DNA of 64,000 nucleotides from Streptomyces sp. MRC013 (GCF_023614235.1 NZ_CP094264.1:4464001-4528000); one strand, 5' to 3'. Positions 34,404 through 44,358 are shown, counted from the first letter of the stretch. Program-made: numbers and translations. The notes: a model not told the origin generated them from the sequence alone.

Positions 34404-36551
34404 CTACTCCCCGGCCGGCTCCGCGAGGGCTTCCAGCAGGCCCCGCAGCCGCGTCACCCGCTCCCGGCCCGGCGGCTCGGCGACGGCCCGCGCCAGCGCC
34501 CGGTCGACGCCGTGGACGACCGACAGGTGCCGCTCGCCCCGGCCGAACGCCGTGTACGCCCACGCCCGGTTCAGGCCGCCCACCGCGTCGCCCGGCAGCA
34601 CCACGACCGCCGCGGGCCAGCGCATCCCGGCCGCCTGGTGCGCGGTCAGCGCCCAGCCGTGCCGCACCGCCGGCTCCACCCGGTCCTTCGGCACGACGAC
34701 CGGCTCCGGTCGCCCCTCGCAGTCGAGGTGCAGCCCCTCCGCGTCCGCCGACACCACCCGCCCCTGCAGCGTGCGGCCCGGTGCCTCCGCGTACGCCACC
34801 CGGTCGCCCGGGTCGAAGCCGCCGAAACGGCCCGGCCCCGGGTTCAACCGCTGCTTCAGCGCCGCGTTCAGCGCCCGTGTCCCCGCCGAGCCGCCGTGGC
34901 CCACCGTGATCACCTGCGTCCGCTCCGCCGGCAGGCCCAACGCCCTCGGCACCGAGTCGGCGACCAGCTGCACCGTCCGGTGCACCGCCTCGCCCGCGTC
35001 CCGTACCGGGACGATCACGACCTCCCGGCCCGGCGCGTCCACCTCGACCAGCTCGCCGGCGGCGATCCCGGACACCAGCTCCCCGATCGGTCCCGGGTCC
35101 GGCGTGCGGGACGCGATCTGCGGGCACACCCGCGCCGCCAGCAGATCCCCGAAGACCCGCCCCGCGCCGGCCGACGGCAGGACGTGCGGATCGCCGCTCA
35201 GCACCAGCCGGCAGCCGTCCGGCACGGACTCCACGAGCATCGCCGCCGTCTCCACGTCCAGCTGCGGGGCGTCCAGCACCACCAGCAGGTCGAGGGCGAA
35301 GGCCCCGTCCTCGTCCCGTCCCGGGCCCGCCGCGCCCGACAGCAGCGCCGCCACCGTGACGGCCCCCACCTCGGGGCCGAGCCTGCGGCGGCCGTTCTCG
35401 CCGTGGACCGCCACGGCCGAACGCAGCCCCAGTCCGCGCGCCGCCCCGGCCAGCGCGACCGGCTCGGCGCGCGCCGCCTCACCGCCCGTGTGCACCACCA
35501 GGCCCTGCGCGGCGACCGCCCGGGCCAGCTCCGGCGGGGCGGCCCCCGTCCAGCGCGGGTCGGGACCGGAGCGGGCCAGCCGGGACAGGCCGTCCGCGAG
35601 GCTCTCCTCGGCCAGGGCGTATCGGTCCAGGCCCAGCAGCACCGGCGGCTCCCCGGCCCCTTCCGCGTCCGCCTCCTCGTCCCCCTCGCCGCCTCCTCCG
35701 TCGTGGAAGTCCAGCACGGCACCCTCCGCGACGGCACGCCGCACGGCCTCCCCGGGGTCCGGCACGGACCGCTCGGCGAGCGCCGCCCGCACGGCCGCCG
35801 CCTCCATCGCCGTATGTCCCCGCAGCGCGGCGCGCTCCAGCAGCCAGCCCACGAGGGCGTCCGTCCGCCGCGCGTCACCGGGCCCGTCCTCCGCGCCGAG
35901 CAGTGCCCGCGCGAAGCCGTCCGCCTGCTCCGGCCGCACGCCCGGTACGGCCAGGAGCCGCCAGGGGTCCGCGCGCAACAGCGCGCCGGCCTCCTCCCCG
36001 AGCACGTCCGCGACCCGCACCGCCAGTGACTCGGGCGCGCCGCCCTCGGTCAGCACGGACCGCACGGCCCGCACGGTCTCCGGCGCCGCGCGCGGCCCGG
36101 CCGGCGTGGGCGGCCCGGTCCGCGGGGGCGCCGCGGGCGGGGGAGCGGCCCGGTGCGGCGCCGCCGCCGGGGCGGGGGAGGATTCGAACGCGACGGCCGG
36201 CTTCTCCCCGCTCTCCACGGCCCGTACCGCAGCCAGCAGGTCGGCGGCCCGCCCGCTCAGCTTGGCGCCGCTCGCGATCGGACCACCGCGTTCGGCCTTG
36301 CGGCGCTCGATCCGCTCCCGCAGCTCCCGCTGGGCCGCCAGGACGGCCTGAGCCCCGGAATCCTCCGAGGCGGACCCCGCGCCGTCCGCGTCCGTCTCCG
36401 CGCCTTTCGCGCCCTCCGCGTCCGCCCCGGGCGCCCCCGCCCCGGCGGTGGGCGCGGGCCCCGCGGTGTCCCGCTCCGGCGGGGCGGGGGCGCCCGGGGC
36501 GGTCTCGGCGGCCGGGGAGTCGGGGTTCTCTTCCCGGGGGTGCGCGGTCAC
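34404..36551 (-). CDS. RecD2-like helicase homologue lacking Walker A, predicted inactive as an ATPase
   Basis: 715 residues. An acidic disordered N-terminus (~1-150) precedes a RecD2-type helix-hairpin-helix part (ADPWRLLAVPGVRPEQADGFA) and a helicase-like core. Where RecD2 has TGGPGTGKTT this protein has TGGEAARAEP, so the P-loop lysine and threonine are gone. The Walker B/DEA position reads LDAPQLD. Yet SGDPHVLPSAGAG (motif III), ALNAALKQRLNPG, WALTAHQAAGMRWPA (HKSQG replaced) and YTAFGRGE (motif VI region) still align. The fold is kept while catalysis is lost, suggesting a DNA-binding or scaffold role. Its GTG start overlaps the stop of the aldo/keto reductase gene by four bases, so it is translated coupled to it. 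Confidence 0.75.
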   Translation of the reverse strand: MTAHPREENPDSPAAETAPGAPAPPERDTAGPAPTAGAGAPGADAEGAKGAETDADGAGSASEDSGAQAVLAAQRELRERIERRKAERGGPIASGAKLSGRAADLLAAVRAVESGEKPAVAFESSPAPAAAPHRAAPPPAAPPRTGPPTPAGPRAAPETVRAVRSVLTEGGAPESLAVRVADVLGEEAGALLRADPWRLLAVPGVRPEQADGFARALLGAEDGPGDARRTDALVGWLLERAALRGHTAMEAAAVRAALAERSVPDPGEAVRRAVAEGAVLDFHDGGGGEGDEEADAEGAGEPPVLLGLDRYALAEESLADGLSRLARSGPDPRWTGAAPPELARAVAAQGLVVHTGGEAARAEPVALAGAARGLGLRSAVAVHGENGRRRLGPEVGAVTVAALLSGAAGPGRDEDGAFALDLLVVLDAPQLDVETAAMLVESVPDGCRLVLSGDPHVLPSAGAGRVFGDLLAARVCPQIASRTPDPGPIGELVSGIAAGELVEVDAPGREVVIVPVRDAGEAVHRTVQLVADSVPRALGLPAERTQVITVGHGGSAGTRALNAALKQRLNPGPGRFGGFDPGDRVAYAEAPGRTLQGRVVSADAEGLHLDCEGRPEPVVVPKDRVEPAVRHGWALTAHQAAGMRWPAAVVVLPGDAVGGLNRAWAYTAFGRGERHLSVVHGVDRALARAVAEPPGRERVTRLRGLLEALAEPAGE

Positions 36552-37537
36552 AGGGTGCTCCAGTCCTGGTCGGGGTAGCGGTGTACGGGCGCCGACACGT
36601 CGTCCAGCGCCCTGCGGATCTCGTCAGGAAGGGTAAGGCCCTCCACCGACAGCGCCGCCGTGAGCTGCCGCGCGGTCCGCGCCCCCACCACCGGCGCCGT
36701 CACGCCCGGACGGTCCCGCACCCAGGCCAGGGCGACCTGGAGCGGCGTCACCGCCAGCCCGTCCGCCGCCGTCGCCACGGCGTCCACGACGCGCTGCGCC
36801 GACTCGTCCAGGTACGGCTCCACGAACGGCGCCATGTGCTCCGACGCGCCCCGCGAGCCGGCCGGGACGCCCTTGCGGTACTTGCCGGTCAACACGCCCC
36901 GGCCCAGCGGCGACGACGGCAGCAGGCCCACGCCCAGGTCCCGGGCGGCGGGCAGCACCTCCCGCTCCACGCCGCGCTGGAGCAGCGAGTACTCCATCTG
37001 CGCACCGGCCAGCCGCGTCCGCGCGCCCGGCGCGGACAGCTGCCACGTCGCCGCCTTGGCCAGCTGCCAGCCGCAGAAGTTCGCCACCCCCACGTACCGG
37101 GCCCGGCCGCTGGCCACCGCCGTGTCGAGGGCCTGGAGCGTCTCCTCCAGCGGCGTCCACCGGTCGTAGGCGTGCACCTGCCACAGGTCCACGTAGTCGG
37201 TGCCCAGCCGCGCCAGCGACGCGTCCAAGGCGGCCAGCAGGTGGCCCCGCGAGCCGTCGAAGCGCCGCTCGGGGTCCGGGTCGGGCACGCTCCCGGCCTT
37301 CGTGGCGATGACCAGGTCGCGGCGCGGCACCAGCCGCTCCACCAGCTGCCCCAGCAGGTACTCGGCCTCCCCGCCGCCGTACACGTCCGCCGTGTCGACG
37401 AAGGTCCCGCCGGCCTGCCAGAACGCCTTCAACTGCTCGGCCGCCTCGTGCTCGTCCGTGTCCCGCCCCCACATGAGGGTGCCCAGCCCGATCCGGGACA
37501 CGCGCAGGCCGGTGCTGCCCAGATGCCTCTGCTCCAT
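36548..37537 (-). CDS. Aldo/keto reductase
   Basis: 329 residues of TIM-barrel AKR. Catalytic tetrad is visible: Asp in FVDTADVYGGG with the Tyr of VYGG, Lys in VIATKAG, and His in WQVHAYD. NADPH-binding end has VVGARTARQL. ATG 37537 (MEQRHLGSTGL) is chosen over upstream options because the family starts there. It reduces a carbonyl; substrate unknown. It overlaps the RecD2-like gene and shares an operon with it. Confidence 0.92.
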   Translation of the reverse strand: MEQRHLGSTGLRVSRIGLGTLMWGRDTDEHEAAEQLKAFWQAGGTFVDTADVYGGGEAEYLLGQLVERLVPRRDLVIATKAGSVPDPDPERRFDGSRGHLLAALDASLARLGTDYVDLWQVHAYDRWTPLEETLQALDTAVASGRARYVGVANFCGWQLAKAATWQLSAPGARTRLAGAQMEYSLLQRGVEREVLPAARDLGVGLLPSSPLGRGVLTGKYRKGVPAGSRGASEHMAPFVEPYLDESAQRVVDAVATAADGLAVTPLQVALAWVRDRPGVTAPVVGARTARQLTAALSVEGLTLPDEIRRALDDVSAPVHRYPDQDWSTL

Positions 37538-37676
37538 GGCCGCGAGATTACTGGCCGGGGGCACGGGCCGAGGGACCCTGTGGACAACGCGCCCGACGGG
37601 CCCGCTGCCCCGGCGGCCGCCCGCGCGCTAGAGTCCGCACACCACGGACGTTACTGATCGGTAAAAGGGGATCGGC

Positions 37677-38729
37677 ATGCGGCTCGGCATCAACCTCGGC
37701 TACTGGGGGGCGGGCATGGACGGCGACAACCTCGCCGTCGCCAGGGAGGCGGACCGCCTCGGCTACGACGTGTGCTGGGCCGCCGAGGCGTACGGCTCCG
37801 ACGCGCCCACCGTCCTCGCCTGGGTCGCCGCCCGGACCTCGAACATCGACGTCGGTTCGGCGATCATGCAGATCCCGGCGCGCCAGCCGGCCATGACCGC
37901 CATGACGGCCGCCACCCTCGACTCGCTGTCGGACGGCCGCTTCCGCCTCGGCCTCGGCGTGTCGGGCCCGCAGGTGTCCGAGGGCTGGTACGGGGTCGCG
38001 TTCGACAAGCCGCTCTCGCGCACCCGCGAGTACGTCGAGATCGTGCGCAAGGCCATGTCCCGCGAGCGCCTCGTCCACGACGGCGAGCACTGGACCCTGC
38101 CGCTGCCCGGCGGCCCCGGCAAGCCGATCAGGCTGACCGTCCACCCGCGACGCGAGCGCATCCCGCTCTACATCGCCGCCATCGGGCCCAGGAACCTCGA
38201 ACAGACCGGCGAGATCGCCGACGGCGCGCTGCTCGTCTTCGCCTCGGCCGCCCACCTGGAGGAGACCGCCCTGCGGCACGTCCGCGCCGGACGCCGGAAG
38301 GCCGGGCTGACCATGGACGGCTTCGACGTCTGCCCCACCGTCCCGCTCGCCGTCGGCGACGACGTCCACGCCCTCGCCGACGTCTTCCGCCCCCACACCG
38401 CCCTGTACGTCGGCGGCATGGGCAGCCGCCGGCAGAACTTCTACAACCGGCTCGCCCGGAGCATGGGGTACGAGAAGGAAGCCGCCGAGATCCAGGACAG
38501 GTACCTCGCCGGCGACAAGCACGGCGCCGCCGCGGCCGTGCCGCACCGGCTGATCGACGACACGACGCTGCTCGGCCCCGTCGAGCGGATCGCGGACCGG
38601 ATGCGGGAGTACGCGGCGGCCGGCGTCACCACCCTCACCCTGACCCCCGCCGGCTCCACCCTCGACGAGCGGATCGCCGCGCTGCGCGCCGGCACCGAGG
38701 CGCTGGAGCGCGCCGGCCTCGCCGGCTGA
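37677..38729 (+). CDS. LLM-class F420-dependent oxidoreductase
   Basis: 350 residues, luciferase-like TIM barrel. Seen: LGINLGYWG start, GSAIMQIPARQP, RFRLGLGVSGPQVSEGW, and PLYIAAIGPRNLEQTGEIADG. This subgroup in actinobacteria uses cofactor F420 rather than FMN, by family analogy. Its start is 139 bases from that of the divergent aldo/keto reductase gene. No F420-biosynthesis gene adjoins it. Confidence 0.9.
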   Translation: MRLGINLGYWGAGMDGDNLAVAREADRLGYDVCWAAEAYGSDAPTVLAWVAARTSNIDVGSAIMQIPARQPAMTAMTAATLDSLSDGRFRLGLGVSGPQVSEGWYGVAFDKPLSRTREYVEIVRKAMSRERLVHDGEHWTLPLPGGPGKPIRLTVHPRRERIPLYIAAIGPRNLEQTGEIADGALLVFASAAHLEETALRHVRAGRRKAGLTMDGFDVCPTVPLAVGDDVHALADVFRPHTALYVGGMGSRRQNFYNRLARSMGYEKEAAEIQDRYLAGDKHGAAAAVPHRLIDDTTLLGPVERIADRMREYAAAGVTTLTLTPAGSTLDERIAALRAGTEALERAGLAG

Positions 38730-38957
38730 CCGCGCCCGGTGCCCCGCGACCGCCGGGCAGGCCTGCGGCCGTGGTGGGGGCTCGGGGTCATCCCCGCCAC
38801 GGCCGTCACGCAGCACAACGCGCCACCCGCCGCCCGGTTACGCCCGGCGGCGGACGGGTCCCGCCCGCTGCTCCGTTCGGCGCAGCGGGGGGCGGCGCGG
38901 TGTTGCCTCCCCTCCGGCACGGGCTTTGACTCGTGCCGACACGTGGAGGTGACAGCG

Positions 38958-39743
38958 ATGCTCTCGGCCCGCAGCCTGTTCCAGGAGATCGTCGACAGCG
39001 ACGAGGCCTACCAGCTGTTCTGCTCGATCGCGGCCGGGGGCGAGGCGCAGGGCGGCTGGGAGAACGCCCGGATCGCCGCCCTGGTCCCCCCGTCCCTGAG
39101 CCACCTGGCCCCCAAGATCACCCGGCACGGCGCCGACGAGGACAAGCACGGCCGCATCTTCGGCGCGCTGCTGAGGAAGCGCGGGCTCGACCCGGTGCCC
39201 GTCCCGCCCGAGACCGACTACACGATGCTCCTCGAACGCTCCGGCATCGGCCTCGCCCACGACCGGCTGCGCCGCGACGAGCCGCTCACCGAGCACGACG
39301 TCGTCGTCTACCTCGCGCACAGCCGCGTCACCGAGCAGCGCGCCGCGGAGCAGATGAACCTGCTCGTACGGCACTTCGGCGACCACCCGGAGATCGGCAG
39401 GGCCGTCCGGATGATCGGCGACGACGAGGACAACCACCTCGCCTACTGCCACGAGGAACTGCTGCGTCTGGCCCGCGCCGGCCACGACCGCGCCGTCCGG
39501 CGCACCCTGCGCGAGTGCGCCCTCGCGGAGATCGCGGTCCACCGCGACGTGAGCCTCGCCGTCACGGACCACCTGGGCGGCATCCTGAAGTGGCCGCGCG
39601 CCAAGTCGGCCGTCCTCGAGGCCGGCATCCGCGCCCGGTACGCGTACGAGCGGGCCTTCGGCTGGCGGCGCATGGTCGCCCTCTCCCCGCCCGAGCGCCG
39701 CGACGCCCTCGGCGGCCCCGCCCGGCCCGCGCCCGTCCTCTGA
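38958..39743 (+). CDS. Ferritin-like-domain protein
   Basis: 261 residues, mostly helical. Pairs of Glu and ExxH-type motifs fit a four-helix diiron bundle (ADEDKHGRIFGALL and GDDEDNHLAYCHEEL). GGAGGTGACAGC precedes ATG 38958. It is not the length of a ferritin or bacterioferritin and resembles the general ferritin-like family in Streptomyces, where the reaction is unknown. It is possibly an iron-dependent oxidase. Confidence 0.82.
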   Translation: MLSARSLFQEIVDSDEAYQLFCSIAAGGEAQGGWENARIAALVPPSLSHLAPKITRHGADEDKHGRIFGALLRKRGLDPVPVPPETDYTMLLERSGIGLAHDRLRRDEPLTEHDVVVYLAHSRVTEQRAAEQMNLLVRHFGDHPEIGRAVRMIGDDEDNHLAYCHEELLRLARAGHDRAVRRTLRECALAEIAVHRDVSLAVTDHLGGILKWPRAKSAVLEAGIRARYAYERAFGWRRMVALSPPERRDALGGPARPAPVL

Positions 39744-39817
39744 CGCGCCCGCCCGCACGGCCCGCCGGGCCCCGGCGCGCCGCGCGGCCGGACCGGTCCG
39801 CCGCGGACCCGGGCGCG

Positions 39818-40801
39818 TCACAGCCAGCCGCGCCGCTTGAACAACCGGTACAGGCCGGTCACCGCGGCCGCCATCAGCCCCACCGCCGCCGGGTACCCCC
39901 ACCGCCAGTGCAGTTCCGGCATGTGCGTGAAGTTCATCCCGTACACGCCCGCGACCATCGTCGGCACCGCCGCCATCGCCGCCCAGGCGGAGATCTTCCG
40001 CATGTCGTCGTTCTGCCGCACGCCCATCTGCGCCAGATGCGCGGACAGGATGTCGGTCAGCAGCCGGTCCAGCCCCTCCACGTGCTCCCCGGCGCGGGTC
40101 AGGTGGTCGCTGACGTCCCGGAAGAACGGCCGCGCCGCCTCGTTCACGTACGGCACGCCCGCCCCCGCCAGCCGCTCCATCGGCCCGCCCAGCGGACCCG
40201 TCGCGCGCCGGAACTCCAGCACCTGCCGCTTGAACTGGTAGATCCGCGCGGCCGTGTTCTTCGCGTCGCCCCCCGTCGGCTGGAAGACCTCCGCCTCCAG
40301 CTCCTCCAGGTCCAGCTGGAGCTCGTCGGCGACCTCCACGTAGTGGTCGACCACGGCGTCGCTCACCGCGTACAGCACCGACGTCGGTCCCTGCCGCAGC
40401 ACGTCCGGATCGGACTCCAGCCGCCGCCGCACCTCCGCCAGCGGTGACCCCTCGCCGTGCCGCACCGTCACCACGAACGAGTCGCCCATGAACACCATCA
40501 GCTCGCCGGTGGAGACCGTGTCGCCCTCCGGCTCGTACACCACCGGCTTCAGGACCAGGAACAGCGAGTCGTCGTACACCTCCAGCTTCGGCCGCTGGTG
40601 CGCCTTCAGGGCGTCCTCCACGGCCAGCGGGTGCAACCCGAACTCCGCCGACACCCGGTCGAACTCCTCGGCGGTCGGCTCGTACAGCCCGATCCACAGG
40701 AACGCGTCGACCGCGTCCCGCGCCTCCTCCAGAGCGGTGACGACATCGGAGGGGCCCCGGCGGCGGCGCCCGTCCCGGTAGATGGCACAGTCCACGATCA
40801 C
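39818..40801 (-). CDS. corA: Magnesium/cobalt transporter CorA
   Basis: 327 residues from GTG 40801. A long soluble N-terminal domain is followed by two C-terminal membrane helices with the invariant YGMNF at the pore end, then HMPELHWRWGYP before the second helix. This is the CorA pentameric channel that imports Mg2+, sometimes Co2+. GGGGAAG lies upstream of the start; GTG 40795 is a close alternative. It is divergent from the phosphatase gene, 61 bases apart. Confidence 0.93.
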   Translation of the reverse strand: MIVDCAIYRDGRRRRGPSDVVTALEEARDAVDAFLWIGLYEPTAEEFDRVSAEFGLHPLAVEDALKAHQRPKLEVYDDSLFLVLKPVVYEPEGDTVSTGELMVFMGDSFVVTVRHGEGSPLAEVRRRLESDPDVLRQGPTSVLYAVSDAVVDHYVEVADELQLDLEELEAEVFQPTGGDAKNTAARIYQFKRQVLEFRRATGPLGGPMERLAGAGVPYVNEAARPFFRDVSDHLTRAGEHVEGLDRLLTDILSAHLAQMGVRQNDDMRKISAWAAMAAVPTMVAGVYGMNFTHMPELHWRWGYPAAVGLMAAAVTGLYRLFKRRGWL

Positions 40802-40862
40802 GGCGCGTATTCTTCCCCGGACCACGGCCCCCACGCCTGCCCCGCCGCCTACCCTTGCCGTC

Positions 40863-41549
40863 ATGGCGACGCTGATCCTGGTCCGGCACGGCCGGTCCAC
40901 CGCGAACACCGCCGGCGTCCTCGCGGGCCGCACCCCGGGAGTCGCCCTCGACGAGCGCGGCGCCGCCCAGGCCGCCGCGCTGCCCGGGCGGCTCGACGGG
41001 GTGCCGCTCGCCCTGGCCGTCAGCAGCCCCCTGGAGCGCTGCCGCCAGACGCTCGCCCCGCTCCTCGCCGCCCGTCCCGGGCTGGCCCTCCACACCGAGG
41101 AGCGGGTCAACGAGTGCGACTACGGCGACTGGTCCGGCCGCGAGCTGGCCGAGCTCGCCGGCGAGCCGCTCATGGACGTCGTCCAGCACCACCCGTCCGC
41201 CGCCGCCTTCCCCGGCGGCGAGTCCATGCGCGCCATGCAGGCCCGCGCCGTGGACGCCGTGCGGGACTGGAACGCGCGCGTGGCGTCCGGGCACGGCGAG
41301 GACGCCGCGTACCTGATGTGCTCGCACGGCGACGTCATCAAGGCGCTCGTCGCGGACGCCCTCGGCCTCCACCTCGACCTCTTCCAGCGCCTCCACGTCG
41401 ACCCGTGCTCCGTCACCGCGATCCGCTACACCCGCACCCGCCCGTTCCTGATCCGCCTCGGCGACACCGGCGACCTCGGCGCCCTCGCCCCCCGCGAAGG
41501 CGGCACGGGGGCCGCCGCGCAGGTCGGCGGCGGCGCGGGCGCACCGTGA
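40863..41549 (+). CDS. Histidine phosphatase (MSMEG_4193-type phosphomutase family)
   Basis: 228 residues. Catalytic RHGRST (His 9) near the start, RCRQT, ERVNECDYGDW with the acid/base Glu, and CSHGDVIKAL with the second His. This is a branch-1 histidine phosphatase of the actinobacterial type that regularly sits next to DUF3090 and mshC. Substrate unknown. It is the first gene of a four-gene same-direction block ending in mshC. Confidence 0.92.
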   Translation: MATLILVRHGRSTANTAGVLAGRTPGVALDERGAAQAAALPGRLDGVPLALAVSSPLERCRQTLAPLLAARPGLALHTEERVNECDYGDWSGRELAELAGEPLMDVVQHHPSAAAFPGGESMRAMQARAVDAVRDWNARVASGHGEDAAYLMCSHGDVIKALVADALGLHLDLFQRLHVDPCSVTAIRYTRTRPFLIRLGDTGDLGALAPREGGTGAAAQVGGGAGAP

Positions 41550-41630
41550 TCGCTCCGCACAGTAGGGTTGGACGCGCCGCCGGGCGGCCGTGGCGTCCGA
41601 CCCGCGAACCGAGACCAAGGGAGAGGGAAC

Positions 41631-42221
41631 GTGTCCCGTCAGGTGTTCCTCTACGACCCGCCGGAGCGCTTCGTGGCCGGTACGGTCGGGCTGCCTGGCC
41701 GCCGCACGTTCTTCCTCCAGGCGTCCGCCGGAGGCCGGGTCACCAGCGTCGCCCTGGAGAAGGCCCAGGTCGCGGCGCTCGCCGAGCGCATGGACGAACT
41801 CCTCGACGAGGTCGTGCGCCGCACCGGGGGCAGCGCCCCGGTCCCGGCCGTCGCCCCCGCCGACGCCACCGACACCGCGCCGCTCGACACCCCCGTCGAG
41901 GAGGAGTTCCGCGTCGGGACCATGGCGCTCGCCTGGGACGGCGAGGACCAGCGGCTCGTCGTCGAGGCGCAGGCGCTCGTCGAACTCGACGCGGAGTCCG
42001 AGGAGGACCTCGCCGAGGCGGAGGAGCGCCTCCTCCAGGACGAGGAGAACGGCCCCCCGATGCTCCGCGTCCGGCTCACCGGAGCCCAGGCACGGGCCTT
42101 CGCCAAGCGCGCCCTGGACGTCGTCAACGCCGGCCGCCCGCCGTGCCCCCTGTGCAGCCTGCCGCTCGACCCGGAGGGACACGTATGTCCGCGTCAGAAC
42201 GGATACCGCCGCGGGGCCTGA
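41631..42221 (+). CDS. DUF3090 protein with C-terminal zinc-knuckle-like cysteines
   Basis: 196 residues, start GTG 41631 with AGGGAGAGGG upstream. The opening VFLYDPPERFVAGTVGLPGRRTFFLQ is the DUF3090 signature. The last 30 residues have [15 protein letters not shown], a Cys-x2-Cys ... Cys pattern likely to bind zinc. No enzymatic motif is visible. It overlaps the next gene by 37 bases, so translation is tightly coupled. Confidence 0.92.
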   Translation: MSRQVFLYDPPERFVAGTVGLPGRRTFFLQASAGGRVTSVALEKAQVAALAERMDELLDEVVRRTGGSAPVPAVAPADATDTAPLDTPVEEEFRVGTMALAWDGEDQRLVVEAQALVELDAESEEDLAEAEERLLQDEENGPPMLRVRLTGAQARAFAKRALDVVNAGRPPCPLCSLPLDPEGHVCPRQNGYRRGA

Positions 42222-43018
42222 CGGCCACCGCCGACGTGCTGGAACTGCTCGCCGAGGGTGAGCTGACGGTACGCGGGCGGGTCCGCGGGGCGTCCAACGC
42301 GGTGCTGCTGTGCTCCGTCGCGTACCAGGGTGCCGAGGCCGACTGCGCGTACAAACCGGTCGCGGGCGAGCGGCCCCTGTGGGACTTCCCGGACGGCACG
42401 CTCGCCCGGCGGGAGGCCGCCGCGTACGCCGTCTCCGACGCCACGGGCTGGGGCCTCGTCCCGCCCACCGTCCTGCGCGACGGGCCGTACGGGCCGGGCA
42501 CGGTCCAGCAGTGGATCGACGCCGACCCGTCGGCGCCGCCGCTGCTCTCGCTCGTCGACGGCGACGAGGCGGGCGACGGATGGCGGCCGGTGGGCCGCGC
42601 CGACGTGGGCGGCGGCCGCACGGCACTGCTCGTCCACGCCGACGATCCGCGGCTGCGGCGGCTCGCCGTGCTCGACGCCGTGATCAACAACGGGGACCGC
42701 AAGGGCGGCCACCTGCTCCCGTCCGCCGACGGCCGGCTCCACGCCATCGACCACGGCGTCACCTTCCACGTCGACGACAAGCTGCGGACGCTGTTCTGGG
42801 GCTGGGCGGGGGAGCCCCTGCCCGAGGAGGCGCTGGACGTCCTGGCCCGCCTCGACGCGGAGCTGGCTCCCGGCGCCCCGCTCACCGCCCGCCTGGAACA
42901 ACTGATCACCCCGGCCGAGCTGGACGCCCTGCGCGCCCGTGTCGCGGCCCTGCGCACCACCTCCCGGCACCCCGGGCCCTCCGGCGGCTGGCCGTCCATC
43001 CCCTGGCCGCCCGTCTGA
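42185..43018 (+). CDS. SCO1664-family protein with PI3/PI4-kinase-like fold
   Basis: 277 residues. Kinase-like landmarks are a possible nucleotide lysine in [16 protein letters not shown], a catalytic loop [15 protein letters not shown] (Asp-x2-x-N) and a metal motif AIDHGVTFH, in the same order as in PI3/PI4- and HipA-like kinases. Whether it phosphorylates a lipid, protein or metabolite is unknown. It starts inside the end of the DUF3090 gene and is followed 110 bases later by mshC. Together with the phosphatase this gives an opposing kinase-phosphatase pair. Confidence 0.85.
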   Translation: MSASERIPPRGLTATADVLELLAEGELTVRGRVRGASNAVLLCSVAYQGAEADCAYKPVAGERPLWDFPDGTLARREAAAYAVSDATGWGLVPPTVLRDGPYGPGTVQQWIDADPSAPPLLSLVDGDEAGDGWRPVGRADVGGGRTALLVHADDPRLRRLAVLDAVINNGDRKGGHLLPSADGRLHAIDHGVTFHVDDKLRTLFWGWAGEPLPEEALDVLARLDAELAPGAPLTARLEQLITPAELDALRARVAALRTTSRHPGPSGGWPSIPWPPV

Positions 43019-43128
43019 CCCGGGCCGGGGCGGACAGCACACCGCGGCGCAGTGCGCAAGAACGCCGAACCGGTCGTGCTTCCGCATCCGGTTCGTATCC
43101 GGAACACCCGTCCGGTTACGCTCGGGGC

Positions 43129-44358
43129 ATGCATGCCTGGCCCGCTTCCGAGGTCCCCGCCCTGCCCGGCAAGGGCCGCGACCTCCGGATCCACGACACC
43201 GCGACCGGCGGACGAGTGACCCTCGACCCCGGCCCCGTCGCCCGCATCTACGTCTGCGGCATCACGCCGTACGACGCGACCCACATGGGTCATGCGGCGA
43301 CCTACAACGCGTTCGACCTCGTTCAGCGCGTGTGGCTCGACACCAAGCGGCAGGTGCACTACGTGCAGAACGTCACCGACGTGGACGACCCCCTCCTGGA
43401 GCGGGCCGCCCGCGACGGCGTCGACTGGACCGGGCTCGCCGAGCGCGAGACCTCCCTGTTCCGGGAGGACATGACGGCCCTGCGGATGCTGCCGCCGAAG
43501 CACTACGTCGGCGCCGTCGAAGCGATACCCGGCATCGTCCCGCTCGTCGAGCGGCTGCGCGACACGGGCGCCGCCTACGAACTGGACGGCGACGTCTACT
43601 TCTCCGTGGAGGCCGACCCCCACTTCGGCGAGGTCTCCCACTACGACGCCGGCGTCATGCGGGCCCTGTCCGCCGAACGCGGAGGCGACCCCGACCGCCC
43701 CGGCAAGAAGAACCCGCTCGACCCGCTGCTGTGGCTGGCCGCCCGCGAGGGCGAGCCCAGCTGGGACGGCGGGTCCCTCGGCCCCGGCCGCCCCGGCTGG
43801 CACATCGAGTGCGTCGCCATCGCGCTCGACCACCTCGGCATGGGCTTCGACGTCCAGGGAGGCGGTTCCGACCTGGTCTTCCCGCACCACGAGATGGGCA
43901 CCTCCCACGCCCACGCGCTGACCGGCGAGTTCCCCTTCGCCAAGGCGTACGTGCACGCCGGGATGGTCGCCCTGCACGGCGAGAAGATGTCGAAGTCCAG
44001 GGGAAACCTGGTCTTCGTCTCCGCGCTGCGCCGCCGTGGCGTCGACCCGGCCGCGATCCGCCTCGCCCTGCTCGCCCACCACTACCGGGCCGACTGGGAG
44101 TGGACCGACCGGGTCCTCGACGACGCCGTCGAGCGGCTCGGCCGCTGGCGCGCCGCCGTCTCCCGCCCCGACGGGCCCTCGGCCGACCGGCTGGTCGAAG
44201 AGGTCCGCGAGGCGCTCGCCGACGACCTGGACACGCCGGCGGCGCTCGCCGCCGTCGACCGCTGGGTGGAGCTCCAGCGCGCCGAGGGCGGTACGGACGA
44301 GGGTGCGCCCGGCCTGGTCTCCCGCACCGTCGACGCCCTGATGGGCGTGGCGCTCTGA
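43129..44358 (+). CDS. mshC: Cysteine:1-D-myo-inosityl 2-amino-2-deoxy-alpha-D-glucopyranoside ligase (MshC)
   Basis: 409 residues, a class I cysteinyl-tRNA-synthetase relative without tRNA-binding parts. HIGH-like THMGHAAT is near residue 55, KMSKS as EKMSKSRGN near 287, and zinc ligands include YVCGITPYD and HHEMGTS. It joins cysteine to GlcN-inositol, the third step of mycothiol synthesis. Length fits MshC rather than CysS (~470). Two ATGs overlap at 43129 and 43133; the first is in frame. Downstream, a hairpin separates it from the convergent PAC2 gene. Confidence 0.96.
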   Translation: MHAWPASEVPALPGKGRDLRIHDTATGGRVTLDPGPVARIYVCGITPYDATHMGHAATYNAFDLVQRVWLDTKRQVHYVQNVTDVDDPLLERAARDGVDWTGLAERETSLFREDMTALRMLPPKHYVGAVEAIPGIVPLVERLRDTGAAYELDGDVYFSVEADPHFGEVSHYDAGVMRALSAERGGDPDRPGKKNPLDPLLWLAAREGEPSWDGGSLGPGRPGWHIECVAIALDHLGMGFDVQGGGSDLVFPHHEMGTSHAHALTGEFPFAKAYVHAGMVALHGEKMSKSRGNLVFVSALRRRGVDPAAIRLALLAHHYRADWEWTDRVLDDAVERLGRWRAAVSRPDGPSADRLVEEVREALADDLDTPAALAAVDRWVELQRAEGGTDEGAPGLVSRTVDALMGVAL

